Source of the DNA: Flavisolibacter longurius
GTDB taxonomy: Bacteria; Bacteroidota; Bacteroidia; Chitinophagales; Chitinophagaceae
Reading direction: 5' to 3'
DNA: 59,149 nt
NCBI GenBank assembly: GCA_013327885.1
Contig: JABUMY010000023.1
Span: forward strand, 1-59,149
The notes under the pieces were generated by a model. The model ran no database searches and was not told the origin of the DNA. It saw only the letters and a program-made list of their open reading frames with translations. This document shows, piece after piece, positions 1-9,600 of the stretch (its first letter is position 1; each line of letters begins with the position of its first letter). A program made the position numbers and the translations under genes.

Positions 1-242
1 CGCGGAAATATGGTGAATAGCGCTTTTTGCACTTATTCAGGGCGGTTGATATACATCTTGTCGCTTCCAGTAAATTATTCCAGTTAAATTGAGTAGACCA
101 CTCATTCCAAAACAGAAATACTTGCAACCTTTCAGCTTTTAGCGACAACATTCTATTCATCTAAATTATTGTATTGCATCAACCCATTCAAATGCTATGA
201 TGCATCGATTATCACACTGCTCAATCTTGACATATGCCCTGA

Positions 243-3200
243 CTATTTGTGTTCTTTTCTGCGGAGAAGGATAACAAAACTTCCGATCAGGAGGAATATA
301 GCAGCGCCTACAAACCAGCGCCAGGAAATCTTGCCGGCTGCTTTCAGCTCTATTGGCGCCGTATCGCCCATGATCACCAAGCCGGCCCAGTATTGCGGTG
401 ATAGGGCCCGGCCCTCTGCTGTTTGCAGGTAGTGCAGCTTGGCCTGTCGCAGCGCTTCGTCTTTGGACATGCCCGCCACCAGGTTTTGGTAAAACGCTTC
501 CATCAACTGCGCAGAGGCCTTTTCGTCTATCTTCCAAAGGCCGGTCAGCATGCTTTCGCTGCCGGCATAATGAAAGGCATGCGCCAGCGATACCATGCCT
601 TCGCCGTCTTCAAAACCCGGTCGGCCCGACTCGCAGGCCGTTAATACGGCAAGGTCCGAGGATAGGTCGCAGTTGTAGATCTCCGGGAGGTAGAGCGAAT
701 TGTTTTCATCGGCACTCGTTTTGGCAAAAATGAGGCGGGAATACTCCGGGTGCAGGTTGTTTGATTCGGCGTGGGTACCAATGTGAATGATCTTGTGGTG
801 AGCGGCATTTTGCCGGAACGAACTTACGGTTGACTGCTCGTTCAAAAAGGCGGCCCCGCCTAAAAGCCGTTGGGCTTTGGTGGCCAGGTCAAGGGTAAAG
901 GGTTGGGGCAGCAGGGAAAGATAACTGTTGTCGGGCAAGGCCGAAGCGGAAACCGCTGTGCGGTAAGGCCCTTTCACCTGTTCGGTAAATCCAGGCGCAA
1001 AAGCCACAAAGCTGGCTTGCCGGTTTGGCGTAGTCTTTTTCTCACCCAGCAAAAACAGGCTGTAATGATAGGCAATGCTGTGGCGAGAAAGCAGGCTGTT
1101 GGTTGCCAGGTCGTGGAAGGAACTGATCTTTTTCGGTGTCAGGGTTTCAAAACTAAGACTGTACAAAATGCCGTCGGGAATAATGAGAACTTTTTTGTTC
1201 CGCACTTCTTTTTCAAGCGGCGCCCACAACTGCCGGTACAGGGTGGCCAGTGCCTCGCTGGTCGGGGCCAGGTCGTATGCGTTTTTAGAAAGTATGGCAA
1301 GCTGTTTTTCGAGCCCGGTTGCACTGAGTGGTAACAGGCGTTCGCTGCGGGCATCAACCACCAAGGCAAACAGGCTGCTGTCGCTGAAGAAATACCGCAC
1401 CAGCGTTGTGCCTTCCGGGATGCGCTGCCGCAGGTCGGGCAGCGATTGAAAAATGGCCGCATAGCGCAGGTGGTAATACCGCGGGTGGTCCCTTTTCAGC
1501 CCTTCGCGGAAAGTTTCCCAGACTTCCACAGCTTTAAAATAAGCCTGCATTTTTTCGGGGTGCGACCGGTCACCCTCCAGTGCTGCTGCCACGGCCGCTT
1601 TCAGCGCTTTTTCCTTTGCCTGTACCGCGGCCGGCACATGGGCAAAGCGCAGCGTATCAGCCTTGTCAAGCTGGGCCCGAATGCGGTTGTAAAGGCCCGA
1701 TTCGTGAAACCCCATCAGCCGGTGGAGGTAGGTGACGTCGCCGCTTTGGATGTACAGCTCAAGCGTGATTTTTTCCATGAACTTTAGCAGGCCAGCCTGG
1801 TCGGATAGCAGCAGGCCAATGTCGCCGGCATCGGTGAGCACCGTTTTGCGCCGCTCGATGATCGCCAGGGCTTCGGCCAATTCTCCCAGGATCCTTGATA
1901 GTTCAGCCTTGCTCTTTGCCGGCAGCAAGGCGTATTCAGCCTTTGCTTTCTGCAGGATAGCCTTTGGCTTTTTCAGTTCTGTTTTTACGGAGTCGAGCAG
2001 GCTGCTGCCGGATCGAATGGCGTTGTTCATGGCAAGGAGGGCCTTCTTACTATAGTCCAGCGCTTGGGTATAGTTGCCCGTTAGTTGGTGCACTTCGGAG
2101 AGGTTCAGCAACTGGTACGAAGCAGAAAGCGTTCCGGTGCCTTGCGTTTTGGCAATATAGTCGTAAGCCTTTTTGGACCGGGCTAGGGCTTTTTCCGTGT
2201 TATTGTTTTCGGCATAAAAAAGTGCCGCGTTGCTGATGAACTCCAGGTAGATGTTGTCGTAATCGCCCTGCAACGAAGCTTCGTACAGTGCATCGGCTTT
2301 TTCGTAATAAAGAGTCGCTTGTTCTTTTTCGCCCCGTTCGTCGTGCAGGAGTGCCAGCGTGCTGCAGGCATCGGCCTGCCAAAAGGTATGATCGCCATCG
2401 GCCTTGCTGATGGCTTCCAGCCCTTCGGCTAAAAAACGCCTGGCCTTGTCGTGATCCTTCATGGCATAATACAGTTGTCCCAACAGTATCTGCGAGATAA
2501 AAATGGCCGGGTCGCCTTTGTCAAGTGCTACCTTTTTTTGTTCGTAGGAATGGAGCAAGAGGTCCTGCGCCTGCCGGTAGTTGCCCAGCTCTTTGTAAAT
2601 ACCGGCCAGGTTGTCGGTGGCTTCAAACTGCAGCGAAACGGCGGACGATTTCTTCAGGTGGGGTTCTTTGGAGGCAATAAAATTCTTTAGATAAAGAATA
2701 CTGGTCTTCAGGGCGTCGATGGCTTTTGTTGATTGCCCCTGTAAGCTGTAGATACCTGCAATATTGTTCAACACCAGGGCCGGGCGGTAATACTGGTTGA
2801 CTGGTGTGGGTTCTGTTTCTTTTACGTTTTCAATGGCTTTGTTGAAAAAGAGCAAAGCGCTATCGAGTTTGGAAGCATAATACAGGATGCTTCCCATGTT
2901 GTTGTACGAAACATAAAGGCTTTCGGCATCCGTTGTGGGGTCGGACAGGCGGTACTGAAAGGCTCGCCGCTGGTGTTGTTCCGAAAGGCCGATATTACCC
3001 ATGCGCTGGGCAAAGGTTCCCAGGTTGCTTTCGATAAGGCCCAGTTGCGCCGGTGTTTTTCCCGGCATGGCGACTGTTTGCTGAAGGGCTTCAGTATTGG
3101 CGTTGTAGGCCAGGTTTAGCTTGCCGGCAAAGCCAAAATATTCACCGGCCTCCAGCCAGGTTTGCCGCAGGGTGGCCGGCGGCGGTGAAAGTGTTTGAAT

Positions 3201-3497
3201 CCGGTTAACCAGTGCCGTTAGTTTCTTCACGCCGCTTTCCGCCCCGTTCCGGAGCTGTTCGATCTTGCCCGTATAAAAAATATAATGGTTGAGCGAATCG
3301 GCCCGTTTCTCTGCAAAGAAGCGGTCCACCTGCTGCTGCACCAGGGCTTCGGCTTCCGCCAGCTTGTTCTCCGCCAAGGCCTTTTCAATAGCGGGAATGG
3401 CCACTACCTGCCGCTGCGCCTGCAGGGCGGAGAAGGATGAGAAAAACAGAAAGCAGCTTAAGAGCTTTCCAGCAAAAGACCTGAGTTTGCCACGCAT
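243..3497 (-). CDS. Secreted TPR-CHAT (caspase-like) protein with C-terminal membrane anchor
   Basis: 1084 residues. An N-terminal signal peptide ends near the ALQAQ motif, followed by about 600 residues of TPR-like helical repeats (many Ala/Tyr/Leu-rich 34-residue units), a CHAT protease domain (about residues 700-1040) and a final membrane helix followed by RRKEHK. The CHAT dyad is visible: His909 in IGTHAES and Cys955 in LTACESG, followed by the family's GxxSMLTGLW-type segment. The layout predicts a periplasmic protease tethered to the inner membrane by its tail. It is the last gene of an operon with an ECF sigma factor and a membrane TPR protein. CHAT proteins are caspase relatives that often act in signalling or defence; the substrate here is unknown. 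Cleavage of a partner in the operon is inference. Confidence 0.9.
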   Translation of the reverse strand: MRGKLRSFAGKLLSCFLFFSSFSALQAQRQVVAIPAIEKALAENKLAEAEALVQQQVDRFFAEKRADSLNHYIFYTGKIEQLRNGAESGVKKLTALVNRIQTLSPPPATLRQTWLEAGEYFGFAGKLNLAYNANTEALQQTVAMPGKTPAQLGLIESNLGTFAQRMGNIGLSEQHQRRAFQYRLSDPTTDAESLYVSYNNMGSILYYASKLDSALLFFNKAIENVKETEPTPVNQYYRPALVLNNIAGIYSLQGQSTKAIDALKTSILYLKNFIASKEPHLKKSSAVSLQFEATDNLAGIYKELGNYRQAQDLLLHSYEQKKVALDKGDPAIFISQILLGQLYYAMKDHDKARRFLAEGLEAISKADGDHTFWQADACSTLALLHDERGEKEQATLYYEKADALYEASLQGDYDNIYLEFISNAALFYAENNNTEKALARSKKAYDYIAKTQGTGTLSASYQLLNLSEVHQLTGNYTQALDYSKKALLAMNNAIRSGSSLLDSVKTELKKPKAILQKAKAEYALLPAKSKAELSRILGELAEALAIIERRKTVLTDAGDIGLLLSDQAGLLKFMEKITLELYIQSGDVTYLHRLMGFHESGLYNRIRAQLDKADTLRFAHVPAAVQAKEKALKAAVAAALEGDRSHPEKMQAYFKAVEVWETFREGLKRDHPRYYHLRYAAIFQSLPDLRQRIPEGTTLVRYFFSDSSLFALVVDARSERLLPLSATGLEKQLAILSKNAYDLAPTSEALATLYRQLWAPLEKEVRNKKVLIIPDGILYSLSFETLTPKKISSFHDLATNSLLSRHSIAYHYSLFLLGEKKTTPNRQASFVAFAPGFTEQVKGPYRTAVSASALPDNSYLSLLPQPFTLDLATKAQRLLGGAAFLNEQSTVSSFRQNAAHHKIIHIGTHAESNNLHPEYSRLIFAKTSADENNSLYLPEIYNCDLSSDLAVLTACESGRPGFEDGEGMVSLAHAFHYAGSESMLTGLWKIDEKASAQLMEAFYQNLVAGMSKDEALRQAKLHYLQTAEGRALSPQYWAGLVIMGDTAPIELKAAGKISWRWFVGAAIFLLIGSFVILLRRKEHK

Positions 3498-3574
3498 AAT
3501 GCATGAATTAGTTATTGGTTATTGCGTTATTGGGATATCGGGATATTTTGTACTGACTATTGCCTGCTCTCAAT

Positions 3575-3616
3575 CGACTTTCAACTATCGACTCTCAACT
3601 ACCGACTATTCACTTC
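3575..3616. repeat. Three tandem 14-base units
   Basis: CGACTTTCAACTAT, CGACTCTCAACTAC and CGACTATTCACTTC follow one another with exact 14-base spacing. The last unit runs into the 3' end of the TPR gene on the minus strand, so it encodes its final residues and stop. Just beyond, at about 3509-3545, GTTATTG-like units also repeat. Together they make up most of the 101-base spacer before the CHAT gene. Confidence 0.7.
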
Positions 3617-4351
3617 ATTCCGCAGTGCAGTGAGCAGTGATTCCTTGTCGGGGTGATTGGAGCTTTCAATGTTGATGCTCGCCTCTTCCTTCTTCCCCTC
3701 TGCCAGCAAGGAAAGCCCCAGGTACCAGAACGCATCTTCGCGGAAAAACCCTGAGGAGGCCACCACTTTTTGCAGGTAGCCAACAGCGGAGCCTGCATTG
3801 TCATCGGCCAGGTGTGCCACGCCTAAAAAATAGCTGAGCGTATCATTGGCTGGCTGCGCCTTTTGCAGGCTGTCCCAGGTTTGAATGGCGGCTTTGTAGT
3901 CGCCGCGCTTGTAGTCGATCATGGCCCGCTCAAACGCATAGTTATCGGTGGCGCCCATGGTTGTCATCAGTCCCGGGTCGGGTTTAAAATAGGCAGCAAA
4001 AAGTTTTTCCCCGCCGCTTTGCTTTCCCAGCAAAAGCCACCCTCCCAGGCCAGCCAGCAGGAGGATGGAAGCCGCTGCCAGCCAGGTTTTCAGCGAAATG
4101 GTTCGGCGATGGATGCGGGGCTCTTCTTCCGGTACCGGCAGCGCCTGGTGAAAGGTTTGCAGCTTTTGGTGCAGCACCGCTTCGCCAATGCCCATTGCCA
4201 GCCATTGCACCTCCTGCAGGCCTTCCTGCAGCCGCGGGCTGGCGACAAGCTCCCTGTCAAACGCCGACCTTTCATCGGGGTGCATGCGGTTGGCGGCATA
4301 CCGCTCCAGCCGTTCCCATTCTTCCTGTGATATTTCGTTTGCGTTGTTCAC
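3599..4351 (-). CDS. Membrane protein with anti-sigma-like position and periplasmic TPR
   Basis: 250 residues. About 85 N-terminal residues are predicted cytoplasmic (Arg/Glu-rich, starting with an EWERLERY-like helix). A single membrane helix follows (around residues 88-108, LAAASILLLAGLGGWLLL), then an extracytoplasmic part with two or three TPR-like helical hairpins (AIQTWDSLQ, SYFLGVAHLADD, FWYLGLSLLAEGK). The start lies 3 bases after the sigma-factor stop, so the two are almost certainly co-transcribed. Position and topology match anti-sigma factors, but no zinc-binding HxxxCxxC motif is visible. The anti-sigma role is inference; it could equally be a membrane scaffold for the CHAT protein downstream. 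Confidence 0.85.
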   Translation of the reverse strand: MNNANEISQEEWERLERYAANRMHPDERSAFDRELVASPRLQEGLQEVQWLAMGIGEAVLHQKLQTFHQALPVPEEEPRIHRRTISLKTWLAAASILLLAGLGGWLLLGKQSGGEKLFAAYFKPDPGLMTTMGATDNYAFERAMIDYKRGDYKAAIQTWDSLQKAQPANDTLSYFLGVAHLADDNAGSAVGYLQKVVASSGFFREDAFWYLGLSLLAEGKKEEASINIESSNHPDKESLLTALRNEVNSR

Positions 4352-4354
4352 TGT

Positions 4355-4921
4355 TTACCCTTTTTTGATCAGTTGCCGCAACTGCTGCAGGCAGCGGTAC
4401 TTGTTGTTCTTGGCCGTAGCCTCCGACCAGCTAAAGGCACCTGCAATGGTGCGTAGTGATTCCTGCCGGAAATAAAATCGCTGCAGCAGGTCACGGCAGT
4501 TAGTTCCCAGGTCTGCAAACGCCTTGCGTACAGAGAGCAGGTAGGCCTGCTGGTTGCCGGGCAGCTCTTCTGCCAGCGGCGTTCCGTTTTCCGAACCATC
4601 CAGCGGAACCACCTTTTTGTACTGGCCCGAGCGCAGGTGATCGAGCCATTTGTTGCGGGCCACCTGGTAGAGGTAACCGGCCAGTGAGGTTTCGCCTGCC
4701 GGTGAGAATTTGTCGAGCTGCACATTGCGCCACACGGCAATAAATGCTTCCTGGTAAATGTCCTTTGCTTCTTCGGCCGTTCCGTTGTTGGCCAGTACAT
4801 ATCGCTCCACTTTGCTGAAATTTTCCTGGTATAATGCTTTTAATGCGGCGTCATCGTTTTGCTTGATGGCAGCCAGTTGTGCAGTTATTTTGTTGCTGAT
4901 AGCAGAGGGTTCTCTTTGCAT
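4355..4921 (-). CDS. ECF-type RNA polymerase sigma-70 factor
   Basis: 188 residues. Region 2 is recognisable by YVLANNGTAEEAKDIYQEAF followed by the IAVW segment and the GYLYQVARNKWLDHLR segment. Region 4 is recognisable by CRDLLQRFYFRQESLRTIAG followed by a helix-turn-helix containing SEATAKNNKYRCLQQLR. Length and layout are normal for Bacteroidota ECF factors. It is the first gene of a three-gene minus-strand operon (sigma, membrane TPR protein, TPR-CHAT protein). ECF factors are usually held inactive by a membrane partner until an envelope signal arrives; which genes this one controls cannot be seen here, though self-regulation is common. Confidence 0.95.
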   Translation of the reverse strand: MQREPSAISNKITAQLAAIKQNDDAALKALYQENFSKVERYVLANNGTAEEAKDIYQEAFIAVWRNVQLDKFSPAGETSLAGYLYQVARNKWLDHLRSGQYKKVVPLDGSENGTPLAEELPGNQQAYLLSVRKAFADLGTNCRDLLQRFYFRQESLRTIAGAFSWSEATAKNNKYRCLQQLRQLIKKG

Positions 4922-4937
4922 GGAGCGTTATCTCCGC

Positions 4938-4945
4938 AAAAGATA
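4938..4945 (-). promoter_or_regulatory. Candidate -7 box upstream of the sigma operon
   Basis: Read on the minus strand this is TATCTTTT, close to the Bacteroidota -7 consensus TAnnTTTG, about 16 bases before the sigma-factor ATG. No clear TTTG -33 box lies at the usual spacing, so it could instead be read by an alternative sigma factor, or be chance. Confidence 0.35.
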
Positions 4946-5045
4946 GGGAAAAGATTTTTGTTTTTTGCCTCACTACCCCTGTTCGTTTTTGCTCTTTTGC
5001 CAGCAAAAGCCAAAAGCAAGTGTATCATTATCCCATCTTACTGGC

Positions 5046-6239
5046 TTAAAACTGGTCGATGTCCTGCCAGGCGTAAGTGGTATTTTTTACCAGGTCGAGC
5101 AGGAGGCTTTGCATGCCCTGCACAAAGGCGGTTTCACTGGCCGGGGCCACCCTCGAATTGAGCAGCAATACCGCGTTGGTGCCATTGTTATGGCGCATAA
5201 AGCCGGTGCGGGTTCCGGGCAGGCTACCGTAGTTGTACCAAAGGTTTTCGGCACCCCAGATGCCCACGCCCAGGGCATAGGACGGAAACACCGCGGAGCC
5301 TTTTGCCAGTTCGGCAAGGGAAGCCGCGTTCAGGATGTCGGGCCGGGTGGCAAAACCATCAATGGCCGTTATAAAACGGGCCAGGTCAGTGGCCGTGGTT
5401 ATAAGGCCGCCATCGGCATCCCTGCGGGGAAATGCAATGTTGTACACGAAATTGTTATCCGAGCCCTGCCCGTAATAGTTCACTTCGTTTGTTTTTCTTT
5501 CCGCTGCTGTTTTGCCGGCGATATCGGTTTGGGTGGCCCCGATGGGCTTTAGCAGGTCGTCTTTGATATAATCGATATAACTCTTGCCCGAAACCTTTTC
5601 GATCACTCTCCCGGCGATCCAGAAGCCTACATTGGAATAGTCATACTTGCTCCCCGGTGTGGCGGGATTGGGTCTTGTGTTGAGCACCCAGTTGAGCATC
5701 TGTGTGTTTGACAGGGTTGGGTTCTGATCGATCACGTCGCCGCCGGTGGTACCACCCCAGGAACCCGATACATTTTGCAGCAGGTGCCGCACGGTAATGG
5801 CCGAAAGGTTGGCATTGTAAGGCGCCGTGCCATACGTGGTGCCAAGAACAGTGCCGTTGCCAAACACCTTTGCATCCAGCGAAAGCTTGCCATCCTGCAC
5901 CAGCTTCATTACCGCCGCACCCGTATAGGTCTTTGACACGCTGGCCAGCCGGAAGCGGTGGTCCGGCGTTACTTTCTCGGCCGTGGCCTGGTCGGCAACA
6001 CCAAAGCCTTTGCGGTACACCAGCTTGCCGTTTTTGGTAACAGCCAAAGAAGCACCAGGAATGTTGTAGGTGGTTAGGAAGGCTGCGATCTTTCCGTCTA
6101 CAACGGCCATATCCTGTTGCGTGGCAGGCGGCGGCGGTGGTGAAGGTGGTGGCGGGATTTCGCTTCCGCCTTCTTTTTTACAAGTTACAAAAAGCAGTGC
6201 CAACATTGCAGGCAGGAAAAGCTGTTTCGCTGGTTTCAT
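5046..6239 (-). CDS. Serine hydrolase of the beta-lactamase/D-Ala-D-Ala carboxypeptidase family, lipoprotein
   Basis: About 397 residues from the chosen ATG. A short hydrophobic leader (LPAMLALLFVTC) ends in a loose Bacteroidota lipobox cysteine and is followed by a Pro-rich linker. The family motifs are present: SVSK (Ser-x-x-Lys nucleophile) and YSN (Tyr-x-Asn), with GFGVAD and RLASVSKTYTGAAV typical of class C beta-lactamase-like hydrolases. Near the C-terminus, YGSLPGTRTGF with a following HNNG stands where the HxG-type motif usually is. Likely roles are cell-wall peptide or small-ester hydrolysis at the outer membrane; the substrate is not predictable. Longer reading back to 6302 or a start at 6248 is possible; the chosen start places the signal peptide directly at the N-terminus. 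Confidence 0.88.
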   Translation of the reverse strand: MKPAKQLFLPAMLALLFVTCKKEGGSEIPPPPSPPPPPATQQDMAVVDGKIAAFLTTYNIPGASLAVTKNGKLVYRKGFGVADQATAEKVTPDHRFRLASVSKTYTGAAVMKLVQDGKLSLDAKVFGNGTVLGTTYGTAPYNANLSAITVRHLLQNVSGSWGGTTGGDVIDQNPTLSNTQMLNWVLNTRPNPATPGSKYDYSNVGFWIAGRVIEKVSGKSYIDYIKDDLLKPIGATQTDIAGKTAAERKTNEVNYYGQGSDNNFVYNIAFPRRDADGGLITTATDLARFITAIDGFATRPDILNAASLAELAKGSAVFPSYALGVGIWGAENLWYNYGSLPGTRTGFMRHNNGTNAVLLLNSRVAPASETAFVQGMQSLLLDLVKNTTYAWQDIDQF

Positions 6240-6691
6240 TCTACTCATTTTATACAGGTCTGTAAAAACGTTTTTACACATGCAGCGACTCTTTCCTTCC
6301 ATCCCCGGTTACGATACTGCCACTGCACGTTGATACATCGGAGAATGCGGGAGAGGTCATCATAAAAAAATGTTAGCGCTATTTGATGACCTTTTCTTTT
6401 TAAACCGATGTAGTAGCAATTGCCCTCCTTTTATCCTTGCCAAAACTGTTTCTGTAACCTTCTCCCTTGTGAAAAGAAACCTGCAAAAATGCTGCACATG
6501 ACATTCCCTTTTTATGTACGCTGCAAAAGCCGCTACCGGTGGCTTTCCGTAACGGCTATGCGAAAATTTCTTCTCTGGCCCCTTCTCTGTACAAGACAAA
6601 CTTTCACCGGTGTTTATTCACCTGTATACAACAGGAAAAGCCCTGCTCCAACCCCAGCCATTTTTAACTGACCTACACAACCCCTCCCGGT
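6240..6691. other. Intergenic region between divergent genes
   Basis: Roughly 450 bases separate the minus-strand hydrolase from the plus-strand giant gene and should carry both promoters. I see a short inverted repeat CCTGT/ACAGG just upstream of the giant gene, but no confident -33/-7 pair and no additional gene. Confidence 0.5.
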
Positions 6692-9600
6692 ATGAAAAGA
6701 ACGTTCCAACTGCTCCTGCCCCTTTTCTTTGCCTGCATTTGTTTGCAGGAAGCTGCTGCAAAGACCTACCCCGAAGCCGAAGCGAACAACAGCTTTGCCA
6801 CGGCCGGTAACATGGTCAATTTTGATACGCTGACGGCTGCTGTTGGCGGACCGGATGCCATTGATTTTTTTAAGCCGGATATTGCTTTCTGGTCGCAGTA
6901 CGGTTACTCCACCGGCACCATTGTGGTGTATATAACGGCTACCAATACCGGCACAACACCGGCAAAGCTGTGGATGGACCTGTACAACGGCCTGCAGGGA
7001 GCCGGGCTGGTGTACACCGACAGCACCGCCAGCATGGCGGCCGGCGCTACCCGCACAGCGTCGTTCCGCTTTTGCGGGCAGTATATGGATGATTTTTATT
7101 TAGCCTTTCGTTCCAACGGCACAGTGGACTACCAGGTGGTCTGGTATTTTTCGGATCCCAATCCCAATGCAGAAGCCAACAACAACGGGGCTGCGGCAAC
7201 GCCTTTCCCGTTTGATACGCTTAATGCCCTGCGCCAGGCCGTAAACTACCAGTACAGGCTAAACGTAAATACAGATCCCGAAGATTGGTTTCGCACCACC
7301 TTGCCCGCAGGCGATTATGCAAACATGGCACTGGAGATAAAAGCCAAGAATAACAGTTGCGTGGCCGGCCGGGGAATCCAGTACGCGGTTTACCGAAACA
7401 GCGAGGCCACGCCCATAGCAACCGGGTATGTAGGCAACAATCCATCAGTGGTGCAGTTTACGGAAGTGTTCACCGGCATTCCGCTAGCTGGCTTTGTACA
7501 GGGCGATGTGCTGTATCTAAGGGTCTGGTCCAATGCCGCCTTTGGCTACCAGCTAAAATACAGCGGCACCGATGTTGACTTTGAAGAGGAATCCATTGAC
7601 TCTGATTACGACGGGTACTCACCAGAGTCGATGGGTGAAAATGAAACAAAGGTGGCACAGGTGGGTTATCATGTATACGAAAACGGTGAGCCTGTCTATG
7701 ACGATGATGGCAACGCGGTGATTGATAACGCCGACAGCTACCGGTTTACCCTGCCGCAGAACGGCGAGGTGACCCTGTTTGTTAAAGCCCGCAACGATGG
7801 TTGCGGCCAGGCGCTCAATCTGGAGCTGCTGGATGAATACGGCAGCTCTGTTTCCCATTTTAGTGGTTATGAGCTGGTAACCTGGAATGGCACCTGCAGC
7901 GAAACAGTTCATGTCATTAAGCTTATCCGGGCGTTTACGGCCGGCACCTACCAGCTCCGTATCCACAACGGCAACTGGGGCAATGAGGAAAAGATCAGCT
8001 ATACCATCAGGTACCAGTTTCAATCCTATACCGATAGCGGCAATGACCAGGAGTACAACAATTCACAGGCATCAGCCCTTTCCATCGCCGCCGGGGAAAC
8101 AAAAAAAGGATTGGTGAATTTTATTTCTCCCAACTACGATAATACCGACCATTACAAAACCACCCTGAACACGCAGTCATCGCTGAAAGTTTATATCCTG
8201 GCCCGCTACCGGGGCAATGGCGATTTTCCGTTTTCTCCAAACAGCAACAAGCTCACGTTTGCCTTTCTTACAGGAAACGTCAGCAAGGTCATTCCTGCAG
8301 GCAATACATCAACAGCGCTCCCACCCGACGGTATATTTTCAGACACCATCGATCTTGCCGTTGTGCCCATGGGCCTTGTGCGGTTCAGCTTTTCAGCCAA
8401 CGAAGCCTGGGAGTACGAGTTCCGGTACGAAGTGGTGGATTCAGTAGCCGGTCCCGATGATGTGGAACCCAATAACACAGAAGAAGGGGCCATTCCCCTT
8501 GCTGAAAAAGAACTGAAAAAAGGAAGGGTGAGCTATGGCGTTGCCGCCCCTTACGATACCGAAGATTATTACAAGACTACGCTGCCCCGCGCCGGCACCA
8601 TCAACATCACGGTAAAGGCCATCAACCGTGGTGCCACGGCCGCCAACAGTACCAACAACCGCCTGCGGCTGCTGGTCTCCGGCGTAGCCACAACATATTC
8701 GCTGCCGGACAACCCGCCCTCGCAGATCCTAACCAACGCGGAACACACGCAAACCTTCCGCCTTTGCGGCTTACCCGCCGGGCAGATCTTTTTCCGGGTG
8801 CAGTCGTCTTCGGGTAGTGGCACCAGCTTTAACCAGCGTCCGTACGACTACGAGATCAGCTACGAGATGGAGCCGGCCATAGACACAACAATGGACAACG
8901 AGCCGGATAACGATTACGCCACCGCCAAACTGATTGGCAGCGGCCAAACCCATGCAGGCCTGATTGGCCGCACCCTTAACGGGCAGATGGACATGAACGA
9001 TTATCACAAGCTGGTGATGACAAAACCCGACAGCCTGATTGTCAGTTTTGGCGGCACCAACATCAGCTGCCTGGATAACAAATACCTTCGCTTGTACGGC
9101 TACAACACCCGCAAGCAGCTCATTTTCTTCCGTGGTTTTATCCTCAATGCCGTGGGCACCGTGGATGCCGGCCAAACGGTGTCGGCGACCTTGCGGGAAT
9201 ACATCCCGCTGGGTGATACGGTTTTCCTGCGCATGAATGCAGATGGCTTGTTCAACTACTGGATACATACCGAACCATTGCCACCTTCCTCCTTCTTTAC
9301 CGTCACCGGAGACTCTACTGCCTGCGAAGGCCCGGCCTATGTGTACAATGCAACCGGTGTGGCTGACAGCAATGTAACCTACCATTGGAGCCTGCCTCTG
9401 GGCGGTGGCATCTTAACTGCCAATGGCAGCACGGCTTCCGTGGTATGGAACGAATCCGGAAACCGGCGGGTTGATCTTTATCTCTCCAATGCCCGCGGCA
9501 ATTCAACTACACGCCAACGCACCGTTATTGTCAATGGAAATTTACCCACTGCTGTACCTGTTGCCACCAATTTTTCAAGAACACTGCGTACCGCCAACCT

